Source: Deltaproteobacteria bacterium (GTDB taxonomy: Bacteria; Desulfobacterota; Desulfobacteria; Desulfobacterales; Desulfosalsimonadaceae). From it: a stretch of DNA of 64,000 bases. Where the stretch lies: contig JAADHK010000045.1 in NCBI GenBank assembly GCA_013151835.1, positions 1 to 64,000 on the forward strand. The letters are read 5' to 3'. The notes beneath the pieces were generated by a model. The model searched no databases. It was given only the letters and a program-made list of their open reading frames with translations, and was not told the DNA's origin. The first letter of the stretch is position 1. The number at the start of each line of letters is the position of its first letter. Both the position numbers and the translations under genes were made by a program. Below are positions 34,965-45,623 of this stretch, piece by piece.

Positions 34965-37040
34965 ATGACGGACCACCATGAAATCAAACTGACGGAAGTC
35001 AAGTATGGAAAAGACCGGCCCGCCGCCAAAAATCCGGTAAAAATAATGGATTTAAGCTTGAGAGACGGCCACCAGTCCCTTTTCGCAACCCGCGGCAGGA
35101 CCGAAGATATGATACCTGTCGCCGAAATGATGGATGAAATCGGGTATTGGGGCGTTGAGGTTTGGGGCGGGGCCACCTTTGACACCATGCATCGGTTTTT
35201 AAATGAAGATCCATGGGAAAGGATTAGAGTATTAAAGCGATACTTTAAGAAAACCCCCCTTTCCATGCTCCTTCGGGGCCAGAACCTTGTGGGATACAGG
35301 CAATACGCCGATGATGTTGCCAAGGCATTTGTGGAGAGGAGTGCGGAAAACGGCATGGATATCTTTCGCACCTTTGACGCTTTGAACGATTTCCGTAATT
35401 TTGAAATCGTTGTGGATGTAATCAAGAAATGCAAAAAGCATTTCCAGGGATGCGTTTGCTATTCCATGACCGAGCCGCGCATGGGCGGTGATGTCTACAG
35501 CCTTGAATATTTTGTGGATAAGGCAAAGCAGCTCGAAGCCATGGGGGCGGATACCATCTGCATTAAGGACATGGCCGGTCTCCTTTCCCCCTATGATGCT
35601 TTCAGGCTGATTTCCGCCTTAAAGGAAAATGTGTCACCCCCGATTCACCTTCACAGCCATTTTACTTCCGGCATGGCCCCTATGACGCATCTAAAGGCAG
35701 TCGAGGCGGGTGTTGATATTCTCGACACCTGCCTTTCGCCCTATGCTTACCGGACTTCCCATCCGGCGGTCGAACCCATGGTCATGTCTCTTCTGGGCAC
35801 GAACAGGGACACGGGGTTTGATATCAAGTCGCTTGCGGCCATAAATTCAAAACTTGAAAAAGAGATTCTTCCCAAGTACAAACACCTGCTTAATGATTCC
35901 AGGGTTTCGGTTATTGACATAAACGTTTTGCTTCACCAGACGCCCGGTGGAATGCTTTCAAACTTGGCAAACCAGCTCAGGGAAATGGATGCTTTAGACC
36001 GTATAGACGAAGTTTACACCATGCTGCCCAAGGTGAGAAAGGATCTCGGCCAGGTTCCGCTCGTCACTCCCACCAGCCAGATCGTCGGAATACAGACCGT
36101 GAACAACGTCTTGTTCGACGATGAAAAAGAGAGCTACAAGATGATTACTTCGCAGGTCAAGGATCTCTGCTTCGGCCTGTATGGAAAGACACCCGTGCCC
36201 ATTAATCCCGAGTTGAAAAAAAAGGCGCTCAAGGGTTATCCCAGGGGCGAGGAACCTATCACCTGCCGGCCGGCCGAGATGCTGGAGCCTGAACTCAAAA
36301 AAGCCGAGGAGGCCGTAAAAGGCCTGGCTGTGGATATTGATGATGTCCTGGTCTACGCACTTTACCCGGTTACAGGAAAAAAGTTTCTGGAATACAAATA
36401 TGGCCGGGAGGCGGTGCCGGATACGCTTAAGCCACGGACGCTTGAGCAGGCGAAAAAAGAGGCTGAACTCGTTCGAAAAGCCCGGGCGGGAAAGCTTGTG
36501 GAAAAAGATGAAGCCGGGAATAAAGAGGTTGAACTTCCTGAAAATGTGGCTAAATTCAGTGTCTTTGTTGATGGTGAACCATTTGAGGTGGCGGTTGAGA
36601 ATACCGGGGCAATTCCCATGGTGCACTCGGTTGCACCTGCGCCCGGGCCATTTTCCGGGGCACCTGTATCATCTATTGCGCCGACTTTTGTTCCCCCAAC
36701 CGCCCCGATATCTGCTCCGGCCCCGTCCACGCCGTCCCCGGTACAAACTCATGCGGCTCCCGCTCCCCCAACCCCGCCCCCGGCGAACGTTCCCACGCCC
36801 GGCAAAGCCCCCGAAACTGCGGGTGAGGGTACTCCGATCAAGGCACCCATGCCCGGGATCATAATAAAATATGAAAAGAACGTGGGTGACACCGTAAATA
36901 TAGGCGATCCGGTGGTTGTCCTGGAAGCCATGAAAATGGAGAATTCTCTGGTTTCCGCAGTTGACGGGGTTTTAAAATCGATCGCGTTTGCATCCGGTGA
37001 TTCCGTGGCCAAGAATGATGTGTTGTGCGTAATAGGGTAG
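34965..37040 (+). CDS. oadA: pyruvate/oxaloacetate carboxyltransferase with biotin carrier domain (transcarboxylase 5S-1.3S type)
   Basis: A 691-residue protein. Residues about 25-300 are an HMGL-like barrel (MDLSLRDGHQSLFATRGRT, carbamylated Lys in CIKDMAGLLSPY, HLHSHFTSG metal His pair). Residues 300-545 are the PYC/OADA conserved domain. A Pro/Ala-rich linker (about 560-620) leads to a biotinyl domain with EAMKMEN, biotin attachment at Lys657. It transfers carboxyl between biotin and pyruvate. Related subunits occur in oxaloacetate decarboxylase, pyruvate carboxylase and methylmalonyl-CoA carboxytransferase. With mmdA beside it and neither a biotin carboxylase nor a Na+ pump beta subunit in the cluster, transcarboxylase (methylmalonyl-CoA + pyruvate to propionyl-CoA + oxaloacetate) is the best inference. 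Confidence 0.9.
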   Translation: MTDHHEIKLTEVKYGKDRPAAKNPVKIMDLSLRDGHQSLFATRGRTEDMIPVAEMMDEIGYWGVEVWGGATFDTMHRFLNEDPWERIRVLKRYFKKTPLSMLLRGQNLVGYRQYADDVAKAFVERSAENGMDIFRTFDALNDFRNFEIVVDVIKKCKKHFQGCVCYSMTEPRMGGDVYSLEYFVDKAKQLEAMGADTICIKDMAGLLSPYDAFRLISALKENVSPPIHLHSHFTSGMAPMTHLKAVEAGVDILDTCLSPYAYRTSHPAVEPMVMSLLGTNRDTGFDIKSLAAINSKLEKEILPKYKHLLNDSRVSVIDINVLLHQTPGGMLSNLANQLREMDALDRIDEVYTMLPKVRKDLGQVPLVTPTSQIVGIQTVNNVLFDDEKESYKMITSQVKDLCFGLYGKTPVPINPELKKKALKGYPRGEEPITCRPAEMLEPELKKAEEAVKGLAVDIDDVLVYALYPVTGKKFLEYKYGREAVPDTLKPRTLEQAKKEAELVRKARAGKLVEKDEAGNKEVELPENVAKFSVFVDGEPFEVAVENTGAIPMVHSVAPAPGPFSGAPVSSIAPTFVPPTAPISAPAPSTPSPVQTHAAPAPPTPPPANVPTPGKAPETAGEGTPIKAPMPGIIIKYEKNVGDTVNIGDPVVVLEAMKMENSLVSAVDGVLKSIAFASGDSVAKNDVLCVIG

Positions 37041-37055
37041 AAGAGGAATGCTTGC

Positions 37056-38216
37056 ATGAAAATACATGAGTTCCAGGCCAAAAAGCTCATGGGCGCTTAT
37101 GATATTCCCGTGCCCGAGGGTGGTGTCGCATCGACTCTAAAAGAGGCAAAAGAGATCGCACGGCGTATCGGCGGCCTTCCACTTGCGATCAAGGCGCAGA
37201 TCCATGCCGGGGGCAGGGGCAAGGGCGGAGGGGTGAAGATAGCCCGCACCTTTGATGAAGTTTCGTCCCATGCCGGGTCGATAATCGGCATGAATCTGGT
37301 TACCCCGCAGACCGGCCCGGATGGACGCAAGGTCAGGCATATCCTCGTTGAACAGGGGCTTGATATCGCATCCGAGCTTTACCTGAGCCTGACATGCGAC
37401 AGGGAATCGGGATCGATCCTGATCATGGCATCCGAATCCGGGGGGATGGATATCGAGCAGGTCGCCAGAAAAACGCCTGAAAAGATCGTCAAAGTCCTTG
37501 TGGACCCGGTTTTTGGTATCCGGCCTTTTCATTTAAGACGCACCGCGTTCGGCCTTAATCTGGATAAGGATGTCATACGGCCTTTTTCGGCAATGCTTGA
37601 AAGGCTTTATGATCTCCTTGTTGAAAAAGACGCTTCCCTTGTGGAGATTAATCCGCTCGTCATTACCAATGATGGCCGTGTAATCGCCCTGGACGCCAAG
37701 ATCGACTTTGATGATAACGCCTTGTTCCGGCATCCTGATATCGCTGAATTCAGGGATGAAAACGAGGAAGACCCGCTCGAAGTCGAGGCGTCCGGATATA
37801 ACCTTAATTATATCAACATGGGCGGGACTGTTGGAAACATGGTCAACGGGGCAGGGCTTGCCATGGCGGTCATGGATACCATAAAGCTTGCCGGGGCCGA
37901 GCCCGCGAATTTTCTCGATGTCGGAGGTGGCGCATCCGCTGAAATGATTGAAAACGGATTTCGGATCATCCTGTCCGACCCCAAGGTAAAGGCGCTTTTG
38001 ATCAATATCTTTGGTGGTATTTTACGCTGTGATGTTCTGGCCGAAGGTGTCGTTACCGCAGCCAGGAATATAGATATAAAAGTTCCCGTCGTGGTGCGCA
38101 TGGAGGGAACCAACGTTGAAAAGGGCAGAAAGATTCTGGCCGAATCGGGTCTTGAGATAATCACCGCGTCGGATTTAAAGGACGCGGGTGAAAAGGTGGC
38201 CCGGCTTGTAGCCTGA
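37056..38216 (+). CDS. sucC: succinyl-CoA synthetase beta subunit
   Basis: A 386-residue ATP-grasp protein forming the nucleotide- and succinate-binding half of succinate:CoA ligase (ADP/GDP-forming). Seen: MKIHEFQAKKLMGAYDIPVPEG, AIKAQIHAGGRGKGGGVKIA (nucleotide-binding), SLVEINPLVIT, and the C-terminal NFLDVGGGAS and LINIFGGILRCDVLAEG with succinate-binding residues. Typical length. 16 bases separate it from the biotinylated carboxyltransferase gene; sucD follows after 21 bases. It makes ATP or GTP from succinyl-CoA during propionate oxidation. Confidence 0.95.
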   Translation: MKIHEFQAKKLMGAYDIPVPEGGVASTLKEAKEIARRIGGLPLAIKAQIHAGGRGKGGGVKIARTFDEVSSHAGSIIGMNLVTPQTGPDGRKVRHILVEQGLDIASELYLSLTCDRESGSILIMASESGGMDIEQVARKTPEKIVKVLVDPVFGIRPFHLRRTAFGLNLDKDVIRPFSAMLERLYDLLVEKDASLVEINPLVITNDGRVIALDAKIDFDDNALFRHPDIAEFRDENEEDPLEVEASGYNLNYINMGGTVGNMVNGAGLAMAVMDTIKLAGAEPANFLDVGGGASAEMIENGFRIILSDPKVKALLINIFGGILRCDVLAEGVVTAARNIDIKVPVVVRMEGTNVEKGRKILAESGLEIITASDLKDAGEKVARLVA

Positions 38217-38237
38217 CCCTGACAAGAAGGATATCTA

Positions 38238-39113
38238 ATGAGCATCTTTGTTGATAAAAATACCCGGGTCCTGGTCCAGGGGATAACGGGCAGGGAAGGG
38301 CAATTCCATACCCGGCAGTGCGTGGAATACGGCACGCGGATAGTTGCCGGCGTGACCCCGGGCAAGGGCGGAATGGAAATGGACGGAGTGCCGGTGTTTA
38401 ATACCGTTTCATCGGCTGTTGACGCCACCAATGCAGATTGCTCCATGATATTTGTTCCGCCACCGTTTGCGGCCGATGCCATCATGGAGGCTACGGACGC
38501 GGGAATCGGCCTTATCATCGCCATTACCGAAGGCATTCCGGTTCTGGACATGATGAGGGTCAAGCGTTTTTTAAGTACGGGCAAGTCCCGTCTTATCGGG
38601 CCGAATTGTCCGGGAATAATCACACCGGGCCAGGCCAAGGTCGGGATCATGCCCGGCCAGATACATAAACCCGGCGGTCCCATAGGGGTAATTTCCAGGT
38701 CCGGAACCCTTACCTACGAGGTGGTTTTTCAGCTTACCCGCGAAGGAATCGGACAGACGACCTGCATCGGCATAGGCGGCGACCCGGTTAACGGCACGAG
38801 TTTCATCGATTGTCTTGATGCTTTTGAAAAAGATCCCGACACCTCCGGTATCGTCATGGTCGGTGAAATCGGAGGAAACGCCGAGGAAGATGCCGCGACG
38901 TTTATCCGTGATAAAGTGACCAAGCCGGTCGTGAGTTTCATTGCCGGCATGACCGCTCCCCCGGGCAGGCGAATGGGACATGCGGGCGCTATTGTTTCAG
39001 GAAACAGCGGTACCGCGGCAGCAAAGGTCGCAGCTCTCAAAGATGCCGGAGTATATGTTTGCGAAGACCTGGGGAGGATTGGAGAACTATGTGCGGATGT
39101 GTTTCAATTTTGA
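38238..39113 (+). CDS. sucD: succinyl-CoA synthetase alpha subunit
   Basis: A 291-residue CoA-binding subunit. The Rossmann domain starts [21 protein letters not shown], followed by [19 protein letters not shown]. The phosphorylated active-site His is His248 in [37 protein letters not shown] and [16 protein letters not shown] are diagnostic. Forms the heterotetramer with SucC. The sdhC gene follows 33 bases later, in keeping with one transcript running from mce to sdhB. Confidence 0.95.
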   Translation: MSIFVDKNTRVLVQGITGREGQFHTRQCVEYGTRIVAGVTPGKGGMEMDGVPVFNTVSSAVDATNADCSMIFVPPPFAADAIMEATDAGIGLIIAITEGIPVLDMMRVKRFLSTGKSRLIGPNCPGIITPGQAKVGIMPGQIHKPGGPIGVISRSGTLTYEVVFQLTREGIGQTTCIGIGGDPVNGTSFIDCLDAFEKDPDTSGIVMVGEIGGNAEEDAATFIRDKVTKPVVSFIAGMTAPPGRRMGHAGAIVSGNSGTAAAKVAALKDAGVYVCEDLGRIGELCADVFQF

Positions 39114-39145
39114 TGATTTAGTAAAATTGACTCTGGAGAGTTCAA

Positions 39146-39787
39146 ATGAACTGGTTTATTGAAACAATCAGCAGTTCAATCGGCAAGAAATTGCTGATGG
39201 CCATAACCGGCGCAAGCTTTATCCTGTTTCTGATGATTCATTTGATTGGAAACCTCACGCTCTATTTCGGCAAGGCAGTCTTTCTTTCCTATGTTGCGCA
39301 CCTTCATGCGCTCGGGCCCCTGATCGTCGCCGTTGAAATCATGCTCTTAATCCTCGCATGCATCCATGTAACAACCGGGACTTTTCTTTTTTTTCAAAAC
39401 CTCTATGCGCGGCCCCGTCGTTACGCCGTCAAACGCTGGGCCGGCGGACGGACCATAGGGTCGGCAACCATGCCGTATTCGGGATTTATCATCCTGGCTT
39501 TTATCGTTCTTCATCTGAGCAATTTCCATTTTGTGGATCTTTCGGAGCGGACAATTTTCGATGTTATTTCCACGCATTTTTCAAGTATGCTTTATGTTTT
39601 CATCTATACCTGTGCGGTGGTCGTGGTTGCCTTTCACGTGAGTCACGGTTTCTGGAGCCTGTTTCAGAGTCTGGGGGCTAATAATAATAAATACATGCCG
39701 TTGCTTAGGGTCCTGGGTTTAATATTTGCCGTGTCGGTTGCCATTGGGTTCGGTTTCATTCCGAGCTATGTACGGTTTATGATTTGA
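39146..39787 (+). CDS. sdhC: succinate dehydrogenase/fumarate reductase cytochrome b subunit
   Basis: A 213-residue integral membrane subunit with about five transmembrane helices, the type B (single large anchor, di-heme) form seen in Bacillus, Wolinella and sulfate reducers. Several His residues lie within helices (FLMIHLIGNLTLYFG, ILACIHVTTGTFLFFQ, FIVLHLSNFHFVDL, VVAFHVSHGFWSLFQS), suitable as heme b ligands. It passes electrons between the menaquinone pool and the SdhAB head. The SdhA gene follows after 93 bases. Confidence 0.92.
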   Translation: MNWFIETISSSIGKKLLMAITGASFILFLMIHLIGNLTLYFGKAVFLSYVAHLHALGPLIVAVEIMLLILACIHVTTGTFLFFQNLYARPRRYAVKRWAGGRTIGSATMPYSGFIILAFIVLHLSNFHFVDLSERTIFDVISTHFSSMLYVFIYTCAVVVVAFHVSHGFWSLFQSLGANNNKYMPLLRVLGLIFAVSVAIGFGFIPSYVRFMI

Positions 39788-39879
39788 AACGGGCTGTCTT
39801 TCGAGGAATGATGATGGAAGCGCGGAATCGTAGGCAGGTAAGTTGCGCGTAATCCGAGAAAAAGTTTTTTATAGGGGCT

Positions 39880-41799
39880 ATGCATATGACGTTAGATGCA
39901 AAAATTCCGGCCGGAGACCTGGCCGGAAAATGGGATCGGTACCGATTTGATTGCAAGCTGGTAAACCCGGCCAATAAGAAGAAATTTACCATCATCGTCG
40001 TGGGAACGGGTCTTGCCGGCGCTTCCGCCGCCGCAAGTCTCGGGGAGCTGGGATATAACGTCAAGAGTTTCTGTATCCAGGATTCTCCGCGCCGGGCTCA
40101 CAGCATCGCGGCCCAGGGAGGAATAAACGCGGCCAAGAATTACGCCAATGACGGGGATTCCATATTCCGTCTTTTTTACGATACCATCAAGGGCGGAGAT
40201 TTCCGTTCACGCGAGGCCAATGTCTACCGCCTGGCGCAAATTTCCAACAACATCATCGATCATTGCGTGGCCCAGGGGATTCCGTTTGCACGTGACTATG
40301 GAGGGGGGCTTGCCTACCGCTCTTTTGGCGGTGCGCAGGTATCCCGGACGTTTTACGCAAAGGGACAGACCGGGCAGCAGCTTCTGCTGGGCGCATATGG
40401 AGCGCTCATGCGGCAGGTGGCAAAGGGGAGCGTGACCTTATATCCGCGCCGGGAAATGCTGGATTTGGTTTTAGTGGATGGAAAAGCCAGGGGGATAGTG
40501 GTGCGAAACCTTGTCACCGGGGAGCTTGAATCCCATGCAGGGCACGCGGTTATCCTTGCCACGGGCGGGTACGGAAACACCTATTTTCTGTCGACAAACG
40601 CCATGGGTTCAAACGTCACCGCCACATGGCGTGCGTACAAGAAAGGCGCGTTTTTCGCAAATCCCTGTTTCACCCAGATCCATCCCACATGCATACCGGT
40701 ACATGGAGAGCACCAGTCAAAGCTCACCCTCATGAGTGAAAGCCTGAGGAACGACGGCAGGGTCTGGGTGCCGAAACAGCCGGGCGATAAACGGAATCCG
40801 GCCGATATTCCGGAATCGGAGCGGGACTATTATCTTGAACGTAAATATCCGAGCTTCGGGAACCTGGTGCCCCGGGACGTGGCCTCCAGAAACGCCAAGG
40901 AGGAGTGTGACCGGGGAAAAGGCGTGGGCCAGACCGGGCTTGCCGTTTATCTCGACCTTGCGGATGCCATTAAAAGCCGTGGCAAGGCCGAAATAGAATC
41001 AAAATACGGCAACCTCTTCGAGATGTATGAGAAGATCACCGGTGAGAACCCCTATGAAGCGCCCATGAAGATTTACCCTGCCGTTCATTATACAATGGGC
41101 GGACTCTGGGTCGATTACAATCTTATGACAACCATCCCCGGCCTTTTTGCCGCAGGAGAGGCTAATTTTTCCGACCACGGAGCGAACCGACTGGGTGCGA
41201 GCGCCCTGATGCAGGGGCTTTGTGACGGTTATTTTGTCATACCATACACCATCGGCGGATATCTTGCGTCAAGCTCGCTTGGCGAAGCAAGTGCCAATGG
41301 GCCGGAGTTTTCCGATGCTATGGCCGCAATATCCGATAACATCAAACATCTCCTTGCCATCAACGGAAAACAATCCGCCATTTCATTTCACCGAAGGCTC
41401 GGAAAAATTTTGTGGGATCATTGCGGTATCGCGCGCAGAGACGATGACATGAAAAAGGGGCTTTGCCTGATTCAAAATCTTCGGGCAGAGTTCGGCAATG
41501 ACGTGCGTGTGCCCGGAGATGAGGCTGATTTTAACCAGGCGCTTGAAAATGCGGGCCGCGTGGCTGATTTTCTGGAATTTGCCGAGTTGCTTGTCACGGA
41601 TGCGTTGAGCCGCAGGGAATCGTGCGGGTGTCATCTTAATGTTGATTTCCAGACACCGGAGCATGAAGCCCTGCGGGACGATGAAAATTTCAGCCATGTT
41701 GCGGCATGGGAGTATTCCGGCCGCGATAAAGAGCCGGTGCTTCACAAGGAGCCGCTGGTATTTGAAAATGTCGCCTTAACCCGGAGGAGTTATAAATGA
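39880..41799 (+). CDS. sdhA: succinate dehydrogenase/fumarate reductase flavoprotein subunit
   Basis: A 639-residue flavoprotein. FAD binding: [21 protein letters not shown] near residue 32 and [14 protein letters not shown] with His74 as the covalent FAD attachment. Active-site and capping motifs include [32 protein letters not shown], and [17 protein letters not shown]. The length and C-terminal region agree with the type B enzymes paired with single-subunit cytochrome b anchors. ATG at 39880 or 39886; neither has a strong ribosome-binding site. Direction (succinate oxidation or fumarate reduction) cannot be read from sequence. Confidence 0.95.
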   Translation: MHMTLDAKIPAGDLAGKWDRYRFDCKLVNPANKKKFTIIVVGTGLAGASAAASLGELGYNVKSFCIQDSPRRAHSIAAQGGINAAKNYANDGDSIFRLFYDTIKGGDFRSREANVYRLAQISNNIIDHCVAQGIPFARDYGGGLAYRSFGGAQVSRTFYAKGQTGQQLLLGAYGALMRQVAKGSVTLYPRREMLDLVLVDGKARGIVVRNLVTGELESHAGHAVILATGGYGNTYFLSTNAMGSNVTATWRAYKKGAFFANPCFTQIHPTCIPVHGEHQSKLTLMSESLRNDGRVWVPKQPGDKRNPADIPESERDYYLERKYPSFGNLVPRDVASRNAKEECDRGKGVGQTGLAVYLDLADAIKSRGKAEIESKYGNLFEMYEKITGENPYEAPMKIYPAVHYTMGGLWVDYNLMTTIPGLFAAGEANFSDHGANRLGASALMQGLCDGYFVIPYTIGGYLASSSLGEASANGPEFSDAMAAISDNIKHLLAINGKQSAISFHRRLGKILWDHCGIARRDDDMKKGLCLIQNLRAEFGNDVRVPGDEADFNQALENAGRVADFLEFAELLVTDALSRRESCGCHLNVDFQTPEHEALRDDENFSHVAAWEYSGRDKEPVLHKEPLVFENVALTRRSYK

Positions 41800-42545
41800 G
41801 CCGGACCATCAACCTGACGCTCAAGGTCTGGCGCCAGAACAAAGCCAATCCGGGCGGGTTTGAGACTTATGAAGCCCGATCCATATCAAAGGACATGTCC
41901 TTTCTCGAAATGCTCGACGTTGTTAATGAAGAACTGATTGTGGCGGGAAAGGAGCCGATCGCCTTTGACCATGACTGCCGGGAAGGTATTTGCGGCATGT
42001 GCGGTTCCGTGGTAAACGGCCGGGCGCACGGGCACATGGAAAAGACCACGCTCTGCCAGCTTCACATGCGGCACTTTTCGGATGGAGACACCGTTAGCAT
42101 AGAGCCATGGCGGGCCAGGGCCTTCCCGGTGATAAAAGACCTTGTGGTGGACCGTAGCACCCTGGATGAAATCATCCGTGCCGGGGGATATGTGTCAGTG
42201 AACACCGGGGGCGCACCTGACGCCAATGCCATGCCGATCCCGACTGAAATGGCGGAAAAGGCCTTTAACGCGGCCGCATGCATAGGCTGCGGCGCATGCG
42301 TGGCAGCCTGCCCAAATGCCTCCGCCATGCTTTTTGTGGGTGCGAAGATTTCCCATCTGTCCATACTTCCACAGGGGAGACCCGAGGCCGCAAAGAGGGC
42401 CTGGGCCATGGTTACTAAAATGGATAAACTCGGGTTTGGAAACTGCTCTAATGAAACAGAATGCGAGGCCGAATGCCCCAAGGGGATTTCCATACTGGAA
42501 ATTGCGCGCATGAACAGGGAATTTTTCAAGGCTGCATTTTTTTGA
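41796..42545 (+). CDS. sdhB: succinate dehydrogenase/fumarate reductase iron-sulfur subunit
   Basis: A 249-residue three-cluster protein. [2Fe-2S]: C61, C66, C69, C87 ([15 protein letters not shown]). [4Fe-4S]: C162-C165-C168 with C227. [3Fe-4S]: C172, C217, C223 ([33 protein letters not shown]). It overlaps sdhA by ATGA. The stop codon TGA (42543-42545) is the first triplet of TGACGGCTCCGTAA, the recurring repeat end also found at ilvB, phaR and the CoA-transferase gene. It ends the long plus-strand metabolic unit. Confidence 0.95.
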   Translation: MSRTINLTLKVWRQNKANPGGFETYEARSISKDMSFLEMLDVVNEELIVAGKEPIAFDHDCREGICGMCGSVVNGRAHGHMEKTTLCQLHMRHFSDGDTVSIEPWRARAFPVIKDLVVDRSTLDEIIRAGGYVSVNTGGAPDANAMPIPTEMAEKAFNAAACIGCGACVAACPNASAMLFVGAKISHLSILPQGRPEAAKRAWAMVTKMDKLGFGNCSNETECEAECPKGISILEIARMNREFFKAAFF

Positions 42546-42678
42546 CGGCTCCGTAAGCGGGCCGCCGCTCTTTCCATAATTAGAATTGCTGGTTTTTGTT
42601 TAATTAATGTGTTACATAGAGCCGATGTTACAATAAAATTCGGAAACACATCAGACATCCAAATTTTAAGGAACAGAA

Positions 42679-42957
42679 ATGAACACGCTAAAATGGATTG
42701 GTATTTTTTTGCTCTTTTCGTCCGGGCTCGTATTTGGTTACGAGGCACTGAGCATGCTCATGAAACAGGACGGCTCTCATATGGTTACCCACACTCTTGT
42801 AATGCTTGGTGGAAGCGACGCCTTTGACTGGATCGATTCCCTTCCTCTGCGTGCCCTGCAACGTGGCGGCGCCTATATTATTAAAATGCCTCTTTATGCT
42901 CTTTTTGCAGCGGTCGGGGTTGTATGCCTGGTGATAAGCGGGCTGTTTACAAAATAA
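42679..42957 (+). CDS. small membrane protein of unknown function
   Basis: A 92-residue protein, ATG preceded by AAGGAAC. Two transmembrane helices: residues about 4-24 (LKWIGIFLLFSSGLVFGYEAL) and 71-90 (LYALFAAVGVVCLVISGLF), separated by a soluble loop containing VMLGGSDAFDWIDSLP. I do not recognise the family. It lies between sdhB and the convergent S1-domain gene and is probably a stand-alone gene, since its upstream region (42546-42678) contains a repeat remnant and an A/T-rich stretch. Confidence 0.7.
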   Translation: MNTLKWIGIFLLFSSGLVFGYEALSMLMKQDGSHMVTHTLVMLGGSDAFDWIDSLPLRALQRGGAYIIKMPLYALFAAVGVVCLVISGLFTK

Positions 42958-42969
42958 ATCCGGAAGCTG

Positions 42970-44448
42970 TCACCTTTTATTTTTTAAAGCAGCCGCAAGC
43001 TTTTCACCCAGAGTTCCCCCCAAGGACCCCATGGAGCCGGAAGAGGCTGTGTTGTCGGAAAAATTCTTCCACTCTCCGCCTTCCATTCCATCGGCCGGGC
43101 AAAGCGATATCTTCCTCTCCCTCGGATCGACGGACTTTATAATCACGGTTATGGTATCACCGGTTTTCAGCTTGTCTATCTCCCTGACATCAGGCGATGC
43201 ATTGATTTTCGAGATGGGCAGAAGCCCCGTGACGCCAGGCTCGAGTATGATAAAAAAGCCGAAGGCTTCTTTTTTGTCGATTATCCCCTTGACGGGTTGC
43301 CCCACAGGGTAGCGGGATTCCACGTTTACCCAGGGATCACCTTCAGCGTCCTTTATCGAAAGAGAAATTCTCCTGTTTTCAGGATCTATCGATTTTATCA
43401 TGACCGATATTTCCTGTCCCGGCTGCACGATATCCTCGGTTTTAACGATGCGCTTCCGGTAGCTCATCTCACTGATATGGACAAGTCCCTCAAGGCCGGG
43501 CGCGATCTCCACAAAGGCACCGAAATCCGCACACCGTGTTACAACTCCAAAGACCTTGCCCCCGGGCATGAACTTGTCGCCTATACTGTCCCATGGGTCT
43601 GTCTGCGCCTGTTTCATGGAAAGAGAGATTTTAGGCCCCCTGTTTTTATCCTTCGGGGCTTCCCCAATGGATACGACCTTTACGGGAACCATATCATTTA
43701 TTTTTACAATATCTTCTACTGAATTTACATGCGACCATCCCAGTTCAGAAATATGAACCATGCCCTCAACACCGGGGGCAATCGACACAAAGGCGCCAAA
43801 TGGCATAATTTTTGTCGTCCTTCCTTCGAGGATGTCCCCTTCCTTAAGTGTTAATAGAAATTCCTCTCGGGCTGCGGCCATCTGCCGGTTTAAAAGATCC
43901 CGCCGGGATATAACGATATTCCTTCCGCGTTCCTCAATGCGTGTGATCAGAAATTCAAAGGTAGTGCCGACGTAGTCTTCCCCTTTTTCAACATAGGCGA
44001 TGTCAATCTGGCTGATGGGACAGAAGGCGATTTTACCCAGGAGGTTTACCTTAAATCCGCCCTTGCATTCTTCAATGACACGACCCTCGACCGGGATTCC
44101 GGACTTGTTTGCATCATAGAGCAGGGACAGGCCCCCGGCTCCGGACAGGACCCGCGAAAGGCGGATTTCACCATCGTCCGTAGAAACAACATAGAGGGTA
44201 AGCATCTCGCCCACAGCGCAGGTTAGCTCGCCTTCCTCGTTTATAAGCTCAAGCTTGTCGATAACCCCGTCGATTTTGGTGCCGGTGGTGACAAAGACGC
44301 TTTTATCACCTATGGCGATGATTTCACCTGTTATCTGTTCTCCGGTTTGCAGGTTGTCTTTTCCGCCCGGAAGGTATGATTCGAAAAGGTCAGCGAAATT
44401 TTCTTCTGGTTCTTCATTTTTTTTGATGTCGATCGGATTGCTTGTCAT
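42970..44448 (-). CDS. S1-domain RNA-binding protein (ribosomal protein S1-like)
   Basis: A 492-residue protein with four to five tandem S1 (OB-fold) domains at about residues 35-110, 118-190 (degenerate), 203-275, 292-365 and 378-450. Examples are [42 protein letters not shown] and [19 protein letters not shown], each of the KGxV-GLxHxSE type. It begins with a polar N-terminal extension ([25 protein letters not shown]) seen in paralogues of ribosomal protein S1 in this phylum. Probable role: mRNA or ribosome binding; it may be S1 itself or a second S1-like protein. Confidence 0.85.
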   Translation of the reverse strand: MTSNPIDIKKNEEPEENFADLFESYLPGGKDNLQTGEQITGEIIAIGDKSVFVTTGTKIDGVIDKLELINEEGELTCAVGEMLTLYVVSTDDGEIRLSRVLSGAGGLSLLYDANKSGIPVEGRVIEECKGGFKVNLLGKIAFCPISQIDIAYVEKGEDYVGTTFEFLITRIEERGRNIVISRRDLLNRQMAAAREEFLLTLKEGDILEGRTTKIMPFGAFVSIAPGVEGMVHISELGWSHVNSVEDIVKINDMVPVKVVSIGEAPKDKNRGPKISLSMKQAQTDPWDSIGDKFMPGGKVFGVVTRCADFGAFVEIAPGLEGLVHISEMSYRKRIVKTEDIVQPGQEISVMIKSIDPENRRISLSIKDAEGDPWVNVESRYPVGQPVKGIIDKKEAFGFFIILEPGVTGLLPISKINASPDVREIDKLKTGDTITVIIKSVDPRERKISLCPADGMEGGEWKNFSDNTASSGSMGSLGGTLGEKLAAALKNKR

Positions 44449-44673
44449 AGCGCGCCTCGTTTTTCAGGTAAATGTCATCTGTAATTATTAAAGGAAGGGT
44501 CTCTCTCAACCCGGAGCATGTTGTTTTTTTGTCGGTTTATCAGTGTTTTTCTTTACTTTGCGCCATATCTGATTATTATCTAAAATGCAATGGAACTTTT
44601 GGCAGGTAAGGGTGCAGGAACGGCTCCTTGTGGTAAGCCCCCATTTTTGTATATTTTAAAAGGCATTACAAAC

Positions 44674-45615
44674 ATGAAAAAATCCCTGGTATATGGCCCG
44701 GTCCCGTCCAGGCGCCTCGGCAGGTCCCTGGGTGTTGATCTGGTACAGTACAAGGTCTGCACGTTTGACTGTATTTACTGTCAGCTCGGCAGCACATCGG
44801 CCACGACCCTTAAAAGAAGGTCTTATGTCGGGGCTGATGCCGTGCTGGCCGACATTTCCCGCTGTCTTGAATCAGGCGCCGCGCCCGATTACATCACCCT
44901 GGCAGGCTCAGGAGAACCGACCCTTAATTCATCCATCAAGGAAGTTATTAAGGGCATCAAGGCTTTTTCCGAGATTCCCGTGGCAGTGCTTACCAACGGT
45001 TCACTTCTCGGCCTGCCGGAAGTCGCGGAGTCACTTTTGGAAGCCGATGTGGTGGCTCCGTCGCTTGACGCTTACGACGAGAAAACATTTGCCCTGATAA
45101 ACAGGCCTGATCCGTCTATCTCCTATGATGCGGTCGTGTCCGGGCTTGAGGCCTTCCGTAAAGTCTATTCCGGAAGTATCTGGCTTGAGGTGTTCCTGGT
45201 AGCCGGTATTAATGATACCCCTTTTGCAATGTCGGAATTTTCCAGTGCCATAGAGCCCATAAGACCGGATAAGATTCATGTCAATACAGCGGTCAGGCCT
45301 CCGGCCTTTCCCGGGACAGGGCGTGTGGATAAAAAAAGGCTTGCGGACCTTGCGGCCATGCTCGGCAATAAGGCAGAGGTTATCGCGGAATTCAGAGCTA
45401 AAGGCGGTCAGGATGATGCGGATTCCAATATCGAGACGAAAATTTTAAATCTTCTTGCGCGCAGGCCCTGCACCATAGATGGCATGGCTGGCGGGCTGAA
45501 CCTGCATACGGCAGAAATTCTAAAGTATCTCGATGCCATGATCCAGGATGGACGTGTGATCATCCTGCCCGCAGGAGAAGAAACTTATTATCAGACCAAG
45601 GTTGAAACCGACTGA
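44674..45615 (+). CDS. radical SAM protein (COG0731-type Fe-S oxidoreductase)
   Basis: About 314 residues from the ATG at 44674 (MKKSLVYGPVPSRRLGRSLG); an in-frame start at 44590 would add unrelated residues. The radical SAM [4Fe-4S] motif is C29-x3-C33-x2-C36 (VCTFDCIYCQLG). The opening YGPVPSRRLGRSLGVD is typical of a prokaryotic group loosely related to wyosine-type enzymes; the SAM site GSGEPTL and TNGSLL follow. The C-terminal third (KILNLLARRPCTIDGMAGGL to the end) looks like a winged-helix domain. Function unassigned. Convergent with the AMMECR1 gene, only 8 bases between stops. Confidence 0.85.
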   Translation: MKKSLVYGPVPSRRLGRSLGVDLVQYKVCTFDCIYCQLGSTSATTLKRRSYVGADAVLADISRCLESGAAPDYITLAGSGEPTLNSSIKEVIKGIKAFSEIPVAVLTNGSLLGLPEVAESLLEADVVAPSLDAYDEKTFALINRPDPSISYDAVVSGLEAFRKVYSGSIWLEVFLVAGINDTPFAMSEFSSAIEPIRPDKIHVNTAVRPPAFPGTGRVDKKRLADLAAMLGNKAEVIAEFRAKGGQDDADSNIETKILNLLARRPCTIDGMAGGLNLHTAEILKYLDAMIQDGRVIILPAGEETYYQTKVETD

Positions 45616-45623
45616 TGCACTGA

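Noticed and set aside
34965-37040. Possibility of a Na+-pumping oxaloacetate or methylmalonyl-CoA decarboxylase
   Set aside because: No membrane beta subunit (OadB/MmdB) is encoded in the cluster, so a cytoplasmic transcarboxylase is preferred.
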